Assembly (NCBI RefSeq): GCF_015207005.2
Contig: NZ_JADEXS020000001.1
Location: forward strand, 7,649,001-7,713,000
Length of the DNA: 64,000 nt
Direction of reading: 5' to 3'
Origin: Desmonostoc muscorum LEGE 12446
GTDB taxonomy: Bacteria; Cyanobacteriota; Cyanobacteriia; Cyanobacteriales; Nostocaceae
This document shows, one piece after another, positions 1 through 9,102 of the stretch. How positions within the stretch are numbered: the first letter of the stretch is position 1; each line of letters opens with the position of its first letter. Under the pieces are notes generated by a model. That model did no database searches, was not told the DNA's origin, and saw only the letters and a list, made by a program, of their open reading frames with translations. A program made the position numbers and the translations under genes.

Positions 1-302
1 GTGATTCCGAAAAAAAGGTTGTGGGCGGCTTGGAGGGTTTTATCGGCTTGGGATGGTTTCATATCGCTACTCTCTGGATTGCACAAGAGTTAAGAGGTGA
101 TGGATATGGAAAAGCACTTCTTTTAGCCGCAGAACAAGAGGCTGTTAATCGTGGTTGCTTACACGCGTATGTTTTCACTTACAGCTTCCAAGCTCCTGGA
201 TTCTATCAGCACTTGGGTTATGAAGTGTTTGGAGAGTTGGAGGATTTTCCTCCAGGTCATCGTCGATACTTTCTGAAAAAGTCTTTACAAAAAAACACTT
301 AG
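1..302 (+). CDS. GNAT family N-acetyltransferase, 5' end cut off by the window
   Basis: The reading frame is open from base 3 to the stop at 302, so only the C-terminal ~99 residues are present and the start lies outside the window. The segment LRGDGYGKALLLAAEQEA is the acetyl-CoA pyrophosphate-binding motif A (R/Q-x-x-G-x-G/A) of GNAT enzymes, followed by the YVFTYSFQAPGFYQHLGY segment seen at the end of many GNAT domains. These enzymes transfer an acetyl group from acetyl-CoA to an amine. The substrate cannot be read from the sequence. A GTG at 21 is internal to the domain and is not taken as the start. Confidence 0.8.
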   Translation, partial: DSEKKVVGGLEGFIGLGWFHIATLWIAQELRGDGYGKALLLAAEQEAVNRGCLHAYVFTYSFQAPGFYQHLGYEVFGELEDFPPGHRRYFLKKSLQKNT

Positions 303-384
303 TTAAATTCAATAATGCAGATTCGCGGTCGCAAAATAGCCACACAACTGCGATAATTTTAATAAAAATTAACATTTTTCGGCG

Positions 385-1071
385 ATGCTAAGACTAATTA
401 CTGACTTCGACGGCCCAATTATTGATGTTTCCGACCGGTACTACCGAGTTTATCAATTTTGCTTGGAAAAAACCCGTCGCCCAGACCAAGCAGTGCAAGA
501 ACTTCCCAAAGCAGAGTTTTGGCAGTTAAAGCGTAAGCGTGTTCCGGAAAAACAAATCGCCTTAAATTCTGGCTTAGACGAAGCCCAAGCACAAGAATTC
601 TCCCAATTACGGCGACAAACAGTACATACACAACCTTACTTTGAGTATGACACTCTTGCACCGGGCGCTGTGGATGCACTGTTAAAAGTTCAACAAGCTG
701 GCATTGATTTGGCAGTTATGACCATGCGCCGAGTCCGGGAACTCGATTATGCCTTCCAAAAATATGATTTAGGCAGATTTTTTCCAGAAAATCGTTGTTA
801 TTGCCTGAGTAACGACTACGTTAAAACTCGTGACATCGAGGATAAACCCTTGTTGATGGCCAGGGCATTACAAGAACTACCTGCCGCCGCTGATACCTGG
901 ATGGTGGGAGATACGGAAGCGGACATCACCGCTGGGAAAAACCACGGTATAAAAGTGATGGCTGTGGAATCTGGTATTCGCGATCGCACTCAATTAGAAC
1001 TTTACCACCCCGACTTAATCGTTAAAGACTTAAGTGCCGCTGTAGATTTAATCCTAGAGCCTAAACTTTGA
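385..1071 (+). CDS. HAD-superfamily hydrolase
   Basis: This is a 228-residue protein with HAD motif I near the N terminus (DFDGP, Asp7 and Asp9), followed by a helical cap and the motif IV region WMVGDTEADITAGKN. Asp7 would be the nucleophile that forms the aspartyl-phosphate, and the GDTEAD acids bind magnesium. The length and single cap suggest a small-molecule phosphatase of the phosphoglycolate phosphatase-like group, but the substrate is not identifiable. The gene starts at ATG 385, 82 bp after the GNAT gene on the same strand, so the two could be cotranscribed. Confidence 0.8.
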   Translation: MLRLITDFDGPIIDVSDRYYRVYQFCLEKTRRPDQAVQELPKAEFWQLKRKRVPEKQIALNSGLDEAQAQEFSQLRRQTVHTQPYFEYDTLAPGAVDALLKVQQAGIDLAVMTMRRVRELDYAFQKYDLGRFFPENRCYCLSNDYVKTRDIEDKPLLMARALQELPAAADTWMVGDTEADITAGKNHGIKVMAVESGIRDRTQLELYHPDLIVKDLSAAVDLILEPKL

Positions 1072-1278
1072 ACTAGATTTAGTGCTATTCGCCCAAAATC
1101 TGAGCGTAAAACCAGAGTTACCTAAATATTTTCGCTGAGGTTTTTTGTATAAATTAATAAATAAGCTTTCTACCCAATAATTGACATAATCATCAACATG
1201 TCTTTGGACTAAATCTACCAAATAGGCTTCAACAGATGTATTATCAACACCGCTTTTTAACTCGATTTTTTGCTGCAC
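1054..1278 (-). CDS. small hypothetical protein, 74 aa
   Basis: The frame starts at a GTG with an AGGAG ribosome-binding site six bases upstream and ends 18 bp inside the tail of the convergent HAD gene. The residues ELKSGVDNTSVEAYLVDLVQ and the following VDDYVNYWVESLFINL look like amphipathic helices, not random translation. No family is recognised and no function is proposed. The good ribosome-binding site is the main reason for listing it. The overlap with the neighbour lowers confidence. Confidence 0.4.
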   Translation of the reverse strand: MQQKIELKSGVDNTSVEAYLVDLVQRHVDDYVNYWVESLFINLYKKPQRKYLGNSGFTLRFWANSTKSSSKFRL

Positions 1279-1504
1279 CTAAAGCTCCTAATTGTCAACT
1301 GATTATTAAAGCTTGTGACTGCTATTTGACTGGTAGATAAAAGAGTAAATGTGCAGGGATCTTGCGGACAAGGAATTAAGCTTCAATTCAAAAATTAGCG
1401 ATCGCCATCTACCGCCAAGTAGATATTGCGTGTACTGTAGCTGAATGCCAAGGTGTTTCAGGTCAGGATTGCTATCATGAATTAAAAACCTATAGCATCT
1501 GACT

Positions 1505-1771
1505 ATGGCAAAGCAAGACACTCCACTCACGGGAGAAGCGCTTATTAAAGAAGTTTGTCGGCGAATTCGGGTAGCCCGTAGCTATTGGGATGCTCACAAC
1601 AATGCTGCCTGTCGGGGCGAACGCGATCGAGCTTTAGCCCTTTACAACACTTTAAGTCAGGAACAAAAACAGCAGATTCCGCAAGTGTTAAGGGTGTGGT
1701 TGCGTTATCGTAGTGAGAAGTACTTTGGCGCACACCGAACACCGCCCAAATCAGCACGGAAATCAAAATAG
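1505..1771 (+). CDS. small basic conserved-type protein of unknown function, 88 aa
   Basis: The protein begins MAKQDTPLTGEALIKEVCRR, is helical and charged, and ends in a basic tail (PPKSARKSK). The pattern of a helix with LIKEV, a central RGERDRALALYNTLSQEQKQ segment and WLRYRSEKYFG looks like a folded cyanobacterial protein. No domain of known function is recognised. The ORF on the opposite strand at the same place is taken as a shadow. Confidence 0.6.
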   Translation: MAKQDTPLTGEALIKEVCRRIRVARSYWDAHNNAACRGERDRALALYNTLSQEQKQQIPQVLRVWLRYRSEKYFGAHRTPPKSARKSK

Positions 1772-1824
1772 TCCAATCAGCTATCCTTGATGCGATTATT
1801 TAACAGTTTATAAATCTTGCTTAT

Positions 1825-3843
1825 TTAAACTTGAAAAAAAGTTTTCAACCAATCTTTAATACTTTGATTCTGATTTTTAGTAGTTACTAGCGGCCATGTT
1901 ATTTCACACACAGTACCTTTGCGATAAAGGGACTCTCGCTTAAAACTACCACCTAAATTTCTTGCTGCATTTTTGAGTTGACTTGTACCTTTACTTTCAT
2001 AAGATGAGGCGATTCCACAACCATTATCTTTAATCCTGAGAGTGTACCAGCCTTGGTTTTCTTCTCCAGTCGCTTCAACCCGTTTGACTCTTTTAGCATG
2101 TTTCCCGATATTACATAAAGTTTCTTCGAGAAATAGACAGAGTTCTCGCTTTTGTTCGAGACTCAAGTACTTATCATCAATTGGCTCAAATGTACGGATT
2201 TTGACTTTAAGAGTTTTTAAGTATTCGAGATCGTCTCGCTCAAGCGTACTCGTGTATACTTCATATAACAGTTCGTGAGTTGGGCGTTTTAAGTCAAGCT
2301 TTAAACCACTTCCCAAACGCAAACTTTCTTCTGGAGAAAGAGATTTTAGTTTGAGATATTCACCAATTTCTCGAATTTCGTGATTGAGTTTTTCAAGTTC
2401 CCAGAGGAGTTGTTCGTTTGGTAAATCCTGCGCTCGCATATGCCGTAAGGCATGAGCTAGGGTTTGCAATGGCCCGTTATGAATCACATGAAATATATTT
2501 TCAATAGTACGTTGGCGTTCCTTAATTTTAGATTTCAATACCTCATCGTGTCGATAGAATGCAAATGCACTCAGTCCTAAACCATTAATTCCTAAGATTA
2601 ACAAACCTGGTACAACAGGAATCCACCATCCCCATAAAATTAGTAAATAACCTACTCCAATCAGGCAAACAATAACAGCGCTAACAGCTAACAAATTCTT
2701 CCATAGAGATTGAGTCATCCGACCAATAATAATCGGTATAAATCCCCAAGTGATAATCCACAGATATTCCCATTTATCAAGCCAGACATTTTTTAAAAAT
2801 GGTCGTTTATCCAAAACAGGATGAACTATTTGGGAACAAGCCTGACCATCCAATTCTACTCCTGAAACTTGACCAGGAATTTTCAAAGCAGCAATTGCCG
2901 AAGTATTAAAAAAATCAGGTACACTGGAGGCATTAATCCCAATTAAAACTAAGCGATCGCGTAACCAAATTGGCACAAAGTTCTCAGTTTTAATATCTTT
3001 GAGAGATAAAATTCCAAAGGGTTCTCTCCCACTGCGAAAATTCAAAAGTGTCTTTACACCATCTGCATTTGTCCCTACATATTGTGCAGAATTGGGTAAA
3101 AAGCGTGGGATTTCAACTGAGTCAAATCGTATAGTATCAGGATCGCGTATACCAGTTTCGAGGTTAATGCCTTGAGCAAATAAATATGCTGCTGTTAACC
3201 ACAGAGAGAGGGAAAACTTCTCCTGTTGGGAATTTTTGGGATTAGTTGTCCAAAGCAGGTAACGTCGATATTTGCCGTCTCGATCTGATTGCAGATCGGA
3301 AAAACCGACTTGCTGTTGAGATAATTGGGGAGGCGGCGGAATTTGATCTGGTGGTAATACTTTTTCAATACCGATGAGATTTTTATTCTCGTGAAATATC
3401 TTCACCAATTGGCTATTACCAGGCTCAATGGGTATATCCTTAACAATATCAAGGCCAATGGCTTTTGGTTTATAGCTCTCTACTGACTTGAAAGTGGGGA
3501 GTAGGGAGTAGGGAGTGGGGAAAAGACCGCTTTCATGCAAGGCTTTTGAAACTTGCTTCATCTGGACTGCCTCGATCGGGGTAGCAATTTCCCGATCTGG
3601 AATGGGATAGCGTCCTACACTCCGGATATCTGCTTCATTAATGCCCATAACCAGAACTTTGTCATCTATCGGTTCCGGCGCACGAAAACGCAAAAATTTA
3701 TTAAATGCCATCCACTCCAAAAATTGCAGCCCTCCAGTTAAACGCGAAATAATGACAATTGCTAGGACTATTATTCCTAGAAGCGCTGCTTGCCGCCCAA
3801 TAACAATTTCACTTTTAATTTTTCTCCTTGTCACCCATCTCAT
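1825..3843 (-). CDS. CHASE2-domain sensor histidine kinase with an in-frame repeat insertion
   Basis: The 672-residue protein has an N-terminal membrane helix (about residues 17-40), a CHASE2 sensor domain outside the membrane (about 45-330), three membrane helices (about 355-435), a dimerisation segment and a C-terminal HATPase domain. The presumed phosphoacceptor segment is FHVIHNGPLQ, which resembles the H-D-x-x-x-Q box of NarX/DesK-type kinases but has Asn in place of Asp. The G1-box region IKDNGCGI is clear. The ATG at 3843 has GGAG five bases upstream. About 30 residues (QMKQVSKALHESGLF and the following TPYSLLPTF) interrupt the CHASE2 domain and come from a 90-bp repeat. The response regulator upstream is the likely partner. 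Confidence 0.85.
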   Translation of the reverse strand: MRWVTRRKIKSEIVIGRQAALLGIIVLAIVIISRLTGGLQFLEWMAFNKFLRFRAPEPIDDKVLVMGINEADIRSVGRYPIPDREIATPIEAVQMKQVSKALHESGLFPTPYSLLPTFKSVESYKPKAIGLDIVKDIPIEPGNSQLVKIFHENKNLIGIEKVLPPDQIPPPPQLSQQQVGFSDLQSDRDGKYRRYLLWTTNPKNSQQEKFSLSLWLTAAYLFAQGINLETGIRDPDTIRFDSVEIPRFLPNSAQYVGTNADGVKTLLNFRSGREPFGILSLKDIKTENFVPIWLRDRLVLIGINASSVPDFFNTSAIAALKIPGQVSGVELDGQACSQIVHPVLDKRPFLKNVWLDKWEYLWIITWGFIPIIIGRMTQSLWKNLLAVSAVIVCLIGVGYLLILWGWWIPVVPGLLILGINGLGLSAFAFYRHDEVLKSKIKERQRTIENIFHVIHNGPLQTLAHALRHMRAQDLPNEQLLWELEKLNHEIREIGEYLKLKSLSPEESLRLGSGLKLDLKRPTHELLYEVYTSTLERDDLEYLKTLKVKIRTFEPIDDKYLSLEQKRELCLFLEETLCNIGKHAKRVKRVEATGEENQGWYTLRIKDNGCGIASSYESKGTSQLKNAARNLGGSFKRESLYRKGTVCEITWPLVTTKNQNQSIKDWLKTFFQV

Positions 3844-4057
3844 ACATCTCCGATAGGAGCGTAGCTTTGCCCCAGTTAAAAATTAAGAAAATTAATTGTC
3901 TGAACAGGCATTATCTTGAATTCCTCCATTCATCCTTACTGGTGCTAAGTAGAAGGCAGGAGGCAGAAGGCAGTCCAGATGAAGCAAGTTTCAAAAGCCT
4001 TGCATGAAAGCGGTCTTTTCCTCACTCCCTACTCCCTACTCCCCACTTTCAAGTCAG
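3483..4057. repeat. pair of 90-bp inverted repeats, one inside the kinase gene and one upstream of it
   Basis: Bases 3483-3572 lie inside the kinase gene and 3968-4057 lie in the spacer upstream of it. They match as reverse complements at 89 of 90 positions, the one difference being C/T in the run after GGTCTTTT. The repeat ends in CACTCCCTACTCCCTACTCC, a low-complexity sequence of the kind dispersed in cyanobacterial genomes. In a transcript running from the response regulator into the kinase, the two arms could pair and enclose the kinase start site in a ~395-nt loop. Confidence 0.85.
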
Positions 4058-4158
4058 AAGGCAGGAGACAAGAGGTAAAACCCTCAACAGTAAAAGCTTT
4101 CGCTGGTTTGGATTTTACATTTAATTATGTCCGCTTACTTATAACTAATAGCCATTGA
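3844..4158. other. spacer between response regulator and kinase genes
   Basis: This 315-bp stretch holds the kinase ribosome-binding site, the upstream arm of the 90-bp inverted repeat (3968-4057) and flanking low-complexity runs such as GAAGGCAGGAGGCAGAAGGC. No additional coding frame or clear terminator is seen. Confidence 0.6.
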
Positions 4159-4869
4159 CTAATCAATTAATCCTTCTTCTTTGGCACGAATCTCTGTTTG
4201 AATGCGGATATTCTTACCCCCTTTCTTGCAGTCTTCAGGATAAACACCTAGAACATCTTGGATTTTCGTCCAGTATGTACGCACTGCTCGTTCAGATTTA
4301 TACATTCGCTCGGAAATGAGCTTATCTGTCAATCCTTCTTCAAATCCCAGTCGTAACACCTCCAACCATTCTGGTTTGAGTTCTAATCCTGTTTTGATAT
4401 CTTTTGTATGAGTCGCTCCTTGTAGTGTCAGATTGACTCTCGTTAGCATTTCTTGTTCAGAGAGTCCTTTATCAGCGATCGCAAACCCACCTTGATGGTT
4501 ATCAATCTCATGTTTGATCCGCACCAGTGCTTTAACATAACTACTTTGCACTAAGAAATTCAAGTTCGGATAGTTGTTGAGTAATTCTTGAAGTAAGTTA
4601 ATACCCGTATCCGTTTGAGCAGTCATCCCAAGCTTTTCTGGTATGGATAGATCCATCACAACAAGGTCAAATTGAGAAAAAGCAATCTGCTCAGTAGTAT
4701 CTTGTGCAGTTTGAGCGTTAATAATTTCTGCATCTGGGTATTGTTGGCGTAGTACATTAAGGGTTCCAGTCAGGATTAATTGGTGGTCATCTACAACTAA
4801 AATCTTCAGTTGCCTTGATTTTGGTAAATCTTGACTACTCGCGAACTTGTCAAAGTTTACTTTGGCCAT
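4159..4869 (-). CDS. NarL/LuxR-type response regulator
   Basis: The receiver domain (about residues 20-150) shows the acidic pair in LVVDDHQ, the phosphorylation Asp in LVVMDLSIP, and a conserved late Lys in the IADKG segment. The C-terminal part (about 165-215) is a helix-turn-helix: EGLTDKLISERMYKSERAVR is the LuxR-type recognition pattern. An ATG at 4869 is preferred over the GTG two codons earlier because GAAAAGTGG lies just upstream. The gene is immediately upstream of the CHASE2 kinase on the same strand, so the two probably form a two-component pair. Target genes are unknown. Confidence 0.85.
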   Translation of the reverse strand: MAKVNFDKFASSQDLPKSRQLKILVVDDHQLILTGTLNVLRQQYPDAEIINAQTAQDTTEQIAFSQFDLVVMDLSIPEKLGMTAQTDTGINLLQELLNNYPNLNFLVQSSYVKALVRIKHEIDNHQGGFAIADKGLSEQEMLTRVNLTLQGATHTKDIKTGLELKPEWLEVLRLGFEEGLTDKLISERMYKSERAVRTYWTKIQDVLGVYPEDCKKGGKNIRIQTEIRAKEEGLID

Positions 4870-4939
4870 ATCCACTTTTCCATCTGTATTAAAAGTTTTT
4901 TCAGGTGGCGATCGCTGTTGCTAAGGTCTGGTATATGCC

Positions 4940-5039
4940 AATACGGTTCAGTTAAGAAAGTTCTTCTGTAGACGCAAGAGAACAGGGTTGGGGGAACGGG
5001 GAACAATTAGAGAAAAAACAAGCCGATCTGAACTGTATT
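4940..5039. repeat. MITE-like element, copy 1
   Basis: The ends form imperfect inverted repeats: AATACGGTTCAGTTA at the left, and at the right a sequence whose complement reads AATACAGTTCAGATC. The same ends occur in the element at 28259-28364, while the interiors differ. No coding capacity. This is consistent with a small non-autonomous element. Confidence 0.6.
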
Positions 5040-5043
5040 ATGC

Positions 5044-5236
5044 TATATGCAGGTTGCAATGTTGATGCTGCTTCCTACTATTGCTGTGGCTGATTGTTAA
5101 ACCTTACAATTCGCTTTAACTAACAATTTCATTGGTCTAGTATATGCAGGTTGCGTTGATTTTTAGTTGCTTCTATTGCTGTGGCTGATTGTTAAACCCT
5201 TATATACAATCGCTTTAACTAACAATTTCATTTTGG
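5044..5236. repeat. two tandem imperfect repeats of ~95 bp upstream of the cluster
   Basis: Copy A (5044-5135) and copy B (5141-5236) both begin TATATGCAGGTTGC, share ATTGCTGTGGCTGATTGTTA, and end CGCTTTAACTAACAATTTCA. They are separated by five bases and differ by small indels near their start and centre. They lie about 270 bp upstream of the first halogenase gene. They could be regulatory or merely duplicated spacer. Confidence 0.7.
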
Positions 5237-5504
5237 CTCATTTATTTAGCCAATAATTAAACGAAATATTAAGAATATTAGCTTGGCACACAAACACGAT
5301 TGTATACAAATTTATCAACCAACTGTTTTTTAACTTGACGATATTTCTTATCTATTTTATCTAAAAAATCCTACTGTTATATGCAGAAAAGTGCATCTTT
5401 ATCTGCATTATTTAACAATTGATTAAGCAGAAATCTAAGCTGTATAATTTTGAATTTTTATTTATTGTATTCAGTAGCAATAGATGAAAGCTTAAAAGAT
5501 AAAT

Positions 5505-7151
5505 ATGCAACACAACAAACACTTTGACACGATTATTATCGGGTCAGGACTTGGAGGAGCAACTTTGGCTAGCATCCTTGCAAAGCATGGTTTTAGTGTA
5601 CTTTTACTCGAAAAAGGTACTCATCCACGCTTCACAATTGGTGAAGCCATGTTGCCAGAGAGTGCAATGTGGATGTGGATTGTAGCAGAACGTTATGGTA
5701 TGCCAGAACTCAAGAATTTGACCGACGTAAAGGCAATGCGGGAGCATGTCTCATCAGGCTGTGGGGTAAAGCGTTTACTTGGGTTTGTGTACCACAAAGA
5801 AGGCGAAAAACAAAATCCAAACCAGACACATCAACTCATCTCGCCAGACTTCGCTTTAACATCTGAGAGCCATCTTTTCCGTGCAGATGTTGACCACTAT
5901 ATGGTGAAAGTCGCTCAAAGTTACGGCGCAGTCTATCGTGAATTAACAGACGTTGAGGAAATCAATTTTCACGAAGATTACGTACAGGTACAAACAAAAG
6001 ATGGTGAGGAATATACTTCTCGTTTTTTAGCAGATGGTTCGGGATTCCGCTCCTTAGTTGCAGAGAAATTTAATCTCCGAGAAAAACCTACTCGTTTAAA
6101 AACTAATACTCGCGGCATTTTTACCCATGTAGCTAACTTACCTGCATACGATGATTGTGTACCTAAAGAAGATTTGCCAGGGTTGAGTTGTAGATGGTAT
6201 GAAGGTACGCTGCACCATGTCTTTGATGGCGGTTGGATATGGGTTATTCCTTTTGATAACCATAAACTTTCCGAAAGCTCTCTTTGTAGCGTTGGGCTAA
6301 TGCTCAATGGCTACAAGTATCCCGAAAAAGACCCCGATCCCGAACGGGAATTTTACAGTATTGTTGAGCGGTTTCCCAGCATCGCCAATCATCTCAAAGA
6401 CCTCAAACCAGTACGTAAGTGGGTAAGTACTGATAGAATTCAATATTCATCCACAAAATCTGCGGGACATCGTTTTGCTTTGTTGAGCCATTCTCAAGGT
6501 TTTATCGATCCTCTATACTCCAGAGGCTTTGTTAGCACCTTTGAAAACCTTCATGCCTTAGCAGGTAGATTGATAGAAGCATTAAAAGATAATGATTTTT
6601 CAATTGAACGGTTTGCCTATGTAGATAGATTGCAAACAGCAAAACTGAATCATAATGACCAGCTCGTTTACAATACTTTTCGCTCCATGTCAGACTTCTC
6701 GCTATGGAATGCGATGACTCAACTCTGGTTAGCTTATCTAATTCTCAGTGATGTCTACCTATTCCGTACCTGTTTGAAATATCTATCTAGTGGTAGCCCA
6801 TCAGTCTTTATCAATCTCGATAAAGAGGAGCCTTATGCTATGGCACAAGCTCATTTCGCAGAAGTTTTGCAAGCTGTCATCGACGGTTATGAAGTGCTGC
6901 TAGATGAGGTTGATGCAGGAAAAATGCCTGCACAAGAAGCGGCTAATCACATGCTTTCCCTTTTGAAGCAATCTGAGTTATTACCGCGATCGATTTATCC
7001 TTGGGGAGATCCCGCAGCAAGACATCTAGATTTGGCTGCCAATCCGCAGTTAGCTGAACCATTGCTGTTTTCAGAACTAGATGATGCAACATTAGCATTA
7101 CTACAAAAATTGATGAAGGTTCAAAAACCAGAGTTTGCACAAGTAAGTTAG
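5505..7151 (+). CDS. FAD-dependent halogenase, first gene of the metabolite cluster
   Basis: The 548-residue protein has the FAD-binding GSGLGG motif at residues 13-18, a second FAD contact at PRFTIGEAMLP (41-51), and the halogenase signature W-x-W-x-I-P as WIWVIP (244-249). The FIDPLYSRGF segment (about 333-342) corresponds to the flavin/chloride-binding loop. Such enzymes use reduced FAD, O2 and halide to make hypohalous acid and halogenate an electron-rich ring. The sequence is closer in style to halogenases of phenols, pyrroles or free indoles than to the classical tryptophan halogenase further down. A partner flavin reductase is not seen in the window. Substrate and halide are unknown. 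Confidence 0.8.
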   Translation: MQHNKHFDTIIIGSGLGGATLASILAKHGFSVLLLEKGTHPRFTIGEAMLPESAMWMWIVAERYGMPELKNLTDVKAMREHVSSGCGVKRLLGFVYHKEGEKQNPNQTHQLISPDFALTSESHLFRADVDHYMVKVAQSYGAVYRELTDVEEINFHEDYVQVQTKDGEEYTSRFLADGSGFRSLVAEKFNLREKPTRLKTNTRGIFTHVANLPAYDDCVPKEDLPGLSCRWYEGTLHHVFDGGWIWVIPFDNHKLSESSLCSVGLMLNGYKYPEKDPDPEREFYSIVERFPSIANHLKDLKPVRKWVSTDRIQYSSTKSAGHRFALLSHSQGFIDPLYSRGFVSTFENLHALAGRLIEALKDNDFSIERFAYVDRLQTAKLNHNDQLVYNTFRSMSDFSLWNAMTQLWLAYLILSDVYLFRTCLKYLSSGSPSVFINLDKEEPYAMAQAHFAEVLQAVIDGYEVLLDEVDAGKMPAQEAANHMLSLLKQSELLPRSIYPWGDPAARHLDLAANPQLAEPLLFSELDDATLALLQKLMKVQKPEFAQVS

Positions 7152-7579
7152 AGAAAAATACAGTTGAGTGAGAGCAAACATAGACAATTAGATGCAGAAA
7201 AATTTACCTCAATGATGCGATGCGATCGCTAGGGCTTTGCTAGTGCAAAATCTAAAATCGTAAGTGTTACTAAAGGTCGAAAGATGAATATGCAATTTCG
7301 AGATAAATTTTAGTTTATCTCAAGAGCAGTGGATAAGATGCCTGCGTCTGCTTTGCTACTAATTGCCCATCACAAAATCCTATACAAGATATTTGGTTAA
7401 AAAGCAAAATTGGGGTTCGAGTTTTTGCGTTTTAATGCCAAAATTCTCTGATTTAAATCGGATGTAACAAGTGGTTCATCCGAAACAAAAATAAGTGATT
7501 TTATGCCTCTCCAGATATCAGGAGATTTTTGAGCAATCAAATATTAGCCCTATATCTACCTAAACCAGGAGATAAAAAT
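7152..7579. other. spacer between halogenase and first P450 gene
   Basis: This 428-bp stretch contains a HIP1 octamer and the ribosome-binding site AGGAGAT ahead of the P450 start at 7580. No intact gene or transposase remnant is seen. A second promoter for the P450 block could lie here. Confidence 0.5.
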
Positions 7580-9034
7580 ATGCAGATAGAATTACAGCCT
7601 TACACACAACAAAAAAAGATTCCAGGGCCTCCTGCATTGCCTATCGTCGGCAGTTTTCCTTTCATCGGTAAACGCCAATATTTAGCATACACTAAATTAG
7701 CCAAAGAATACGGTGATATTTTTCAGGTACGTATCTTTTTTCAAAATTTAGTTGTACTTAATAGACTTGAGACCATTAAAGAAGCTTTGCTAAAGCAGCA
7801 AGACGAATTTGCTGGTAGACCACAGATATATATCCTCAAAAATGCAATTGAAGGTAACTCCATAGGAGGTAGAGATTACAATGCGTTGTGGAAAAGACAC
7901 CGCGAGATTGCTGTTAATGCCCTACACACAGTTCTTGATAACAAGACAGTCGAGGAACAGGTTGTAGAGGAAGCCAATGAACTGACGAATATTTTACTAA
8001 GTTACAAAGGTCAACCTTTCCCACCAGAAGTGGACATAAGTCTATCATCTGCAAACTTTATGTCCAGAATTATATTTGGAGAAAAATATAACCGTGATGA
8101 TGAAGATTTTTTGAATCTTGGTAAAAATGCCCAGTCCTTTACTAATAAAAATGCAACTGCGGTGTTTTTTATATCGCTAATGAGCCTTCCTTTTATTCAA
8201 AAAAACGACAAGCTCAAAAAGGTTTTTCAAGAAAAATTGGGAATATGGAAAGAGGCAGCTAATATATCAGAAAGATTATTTCTGAAGAAATTAAATGAGC
8301 ATCGAGCATCATACAACCCCGAACATTTGCGAGGTGTGGCAGATGCATTATTAAAAGCTGCTAGTGAAATAGACGAATCTGAAAAACAAACCTTGGGTCT
8401 TACCGAAGAAGTGATTGTAGAAGCAACTGTACAGGAAATGATGGGGACAGGAACCCAGCCGGTTGCCCCAATATTACACTGGGCTATCCTTTACATGATT
8501 GCTTATCCAGATATTCAGGCTCAAGTCCAACAAGAGCTAGATGTATTCATAGCCAAAGAACAAGCAGTCAGATTTGAAGACCGCACAAAATTACGATTTA
8601 CACAAGTATGTATTTATGAAATTTTACGACATGCCCCTTCTTTTCCAATGGGTATTCCTCATGCTACGACTACTGACACAACTCTCAATGGTTACTTCAT
8701 TCCGAAAAACACACCCGTCTCGATTAATCTGTATAGTTTGACCCGTGACGATCGCTATTGGGAAGAACCTGAAAAATTCAACCCTCGTAGATTCTTGACC
8801 GAAAGTGGAGAAATCAGAGAAGACCTCCTCGATAAATACTACCCATTTGGTCTTGGAAAACGCAGATGTCTTGGAGAGTATTTTGGAAGACTGGCAATAT
8901 TCTCGTTTTTTGCCAATCTCATGCATAAGTGCAAATTTGAGAAGGTTGCAGATGAGAAGTTGACATTTGAAGGCTTACCAGGAGCAATTGTAACGCCGTC
9001 GCCGTACAAAGTTATAGTCAAGCCTCGATTTTAA
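7580..9034 (+). CDS. cytochrome P450, paralogue 1 of 3
   Basis: The start is ATG 7580, with AGGAGAT seven bases upstream; the same arrangement precedes both downstream paralogues. The 484-residue protein has the proline-rich KIPGPPALPIVGS hinge at the N terminus, the K-helix ExxR as EILRH, and the haem loop FGLGKRRCLG with the haem-ligand Cys at about 430. Helix I reads MMGTGTQPVAP where most P450s have an A/G-G-x-D/E-T core, so the acid-threonine pair is replaced by Gln-Pro. Overall style is like animal CYP1/CYP2 enzymes. No membrane anchor is present. Redox partners are not in the window. The reaction is unknown; indole oxidation or coupling is an inference from context. Confidence 0.85.
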   Translation: MQIELQPYTQQKKIPGPPALPIVGSFPFIGKRQYLAYTKLAKEYGDIFQVRIFFQNLVVLNRLETIKEALLKQQDEFAGRPQIYILKNAIEGNSIGGRDYNALWKRHREIAVNALHTVLDNKTVEEQVVEEANELTNILLSYKGQPFPPEVDISLSSANFMSRIIFGEKYNRDDEDFLNLGKNAQSFTNKNATAVFFISLMSLPFIQKNDKLKKVFQEKLGIWKEAANISERLFLKKLNEHRASYNPEHLRGVADALLKAASEIDESEKQTLGLTEEVIVEATVQEMMGTGTQPVAPILHWAILYMIAYPDIQAQVQQELDVFIAKEQAVRFEDRTKLRFTQVCIYEILRHAPSFPMGIPHATTTDTTLNGYFIPKNTPVSINLYSLTRDDRYWEEPEKFNPRRFLTESGEIREDLLDKYYPFGLGKRRCLGEYFGRLAIFSFFANLMHKCKFEKVADEKLTFEGLPGAIVTPSPYKVIVKPRF

Positions 9035-9102
9035 ACTTGTGTTGGCGATAGTGAAATTCAATTTTGTTCAACTTTTGTCTAGGCAACTTAGGAGATAATA
9101 AT

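Larger units (their letters stand above)
4876..5504. other. AT-rich spacer upstream of the metabolite cluster
   Basis: This stretch between divergent genes contains a MITE-like element (4940-5039), two tandem ~95-bp repeats (5044-5236) and about 265 bp of AT-rich sequence before the first cluster gene. The promoters of the response regulator and of the cluster must lie here. No specific promoter hexamers are claimed. Confidence 0.6.

Noticed and set aside
1306..1530. Minus-strand ORF of 74 codons
   Set aside because: It overlaps the start of the better supported gene at 1505, has no clear ribosome-binding site and its translation looks like a reverse-strand shadow.
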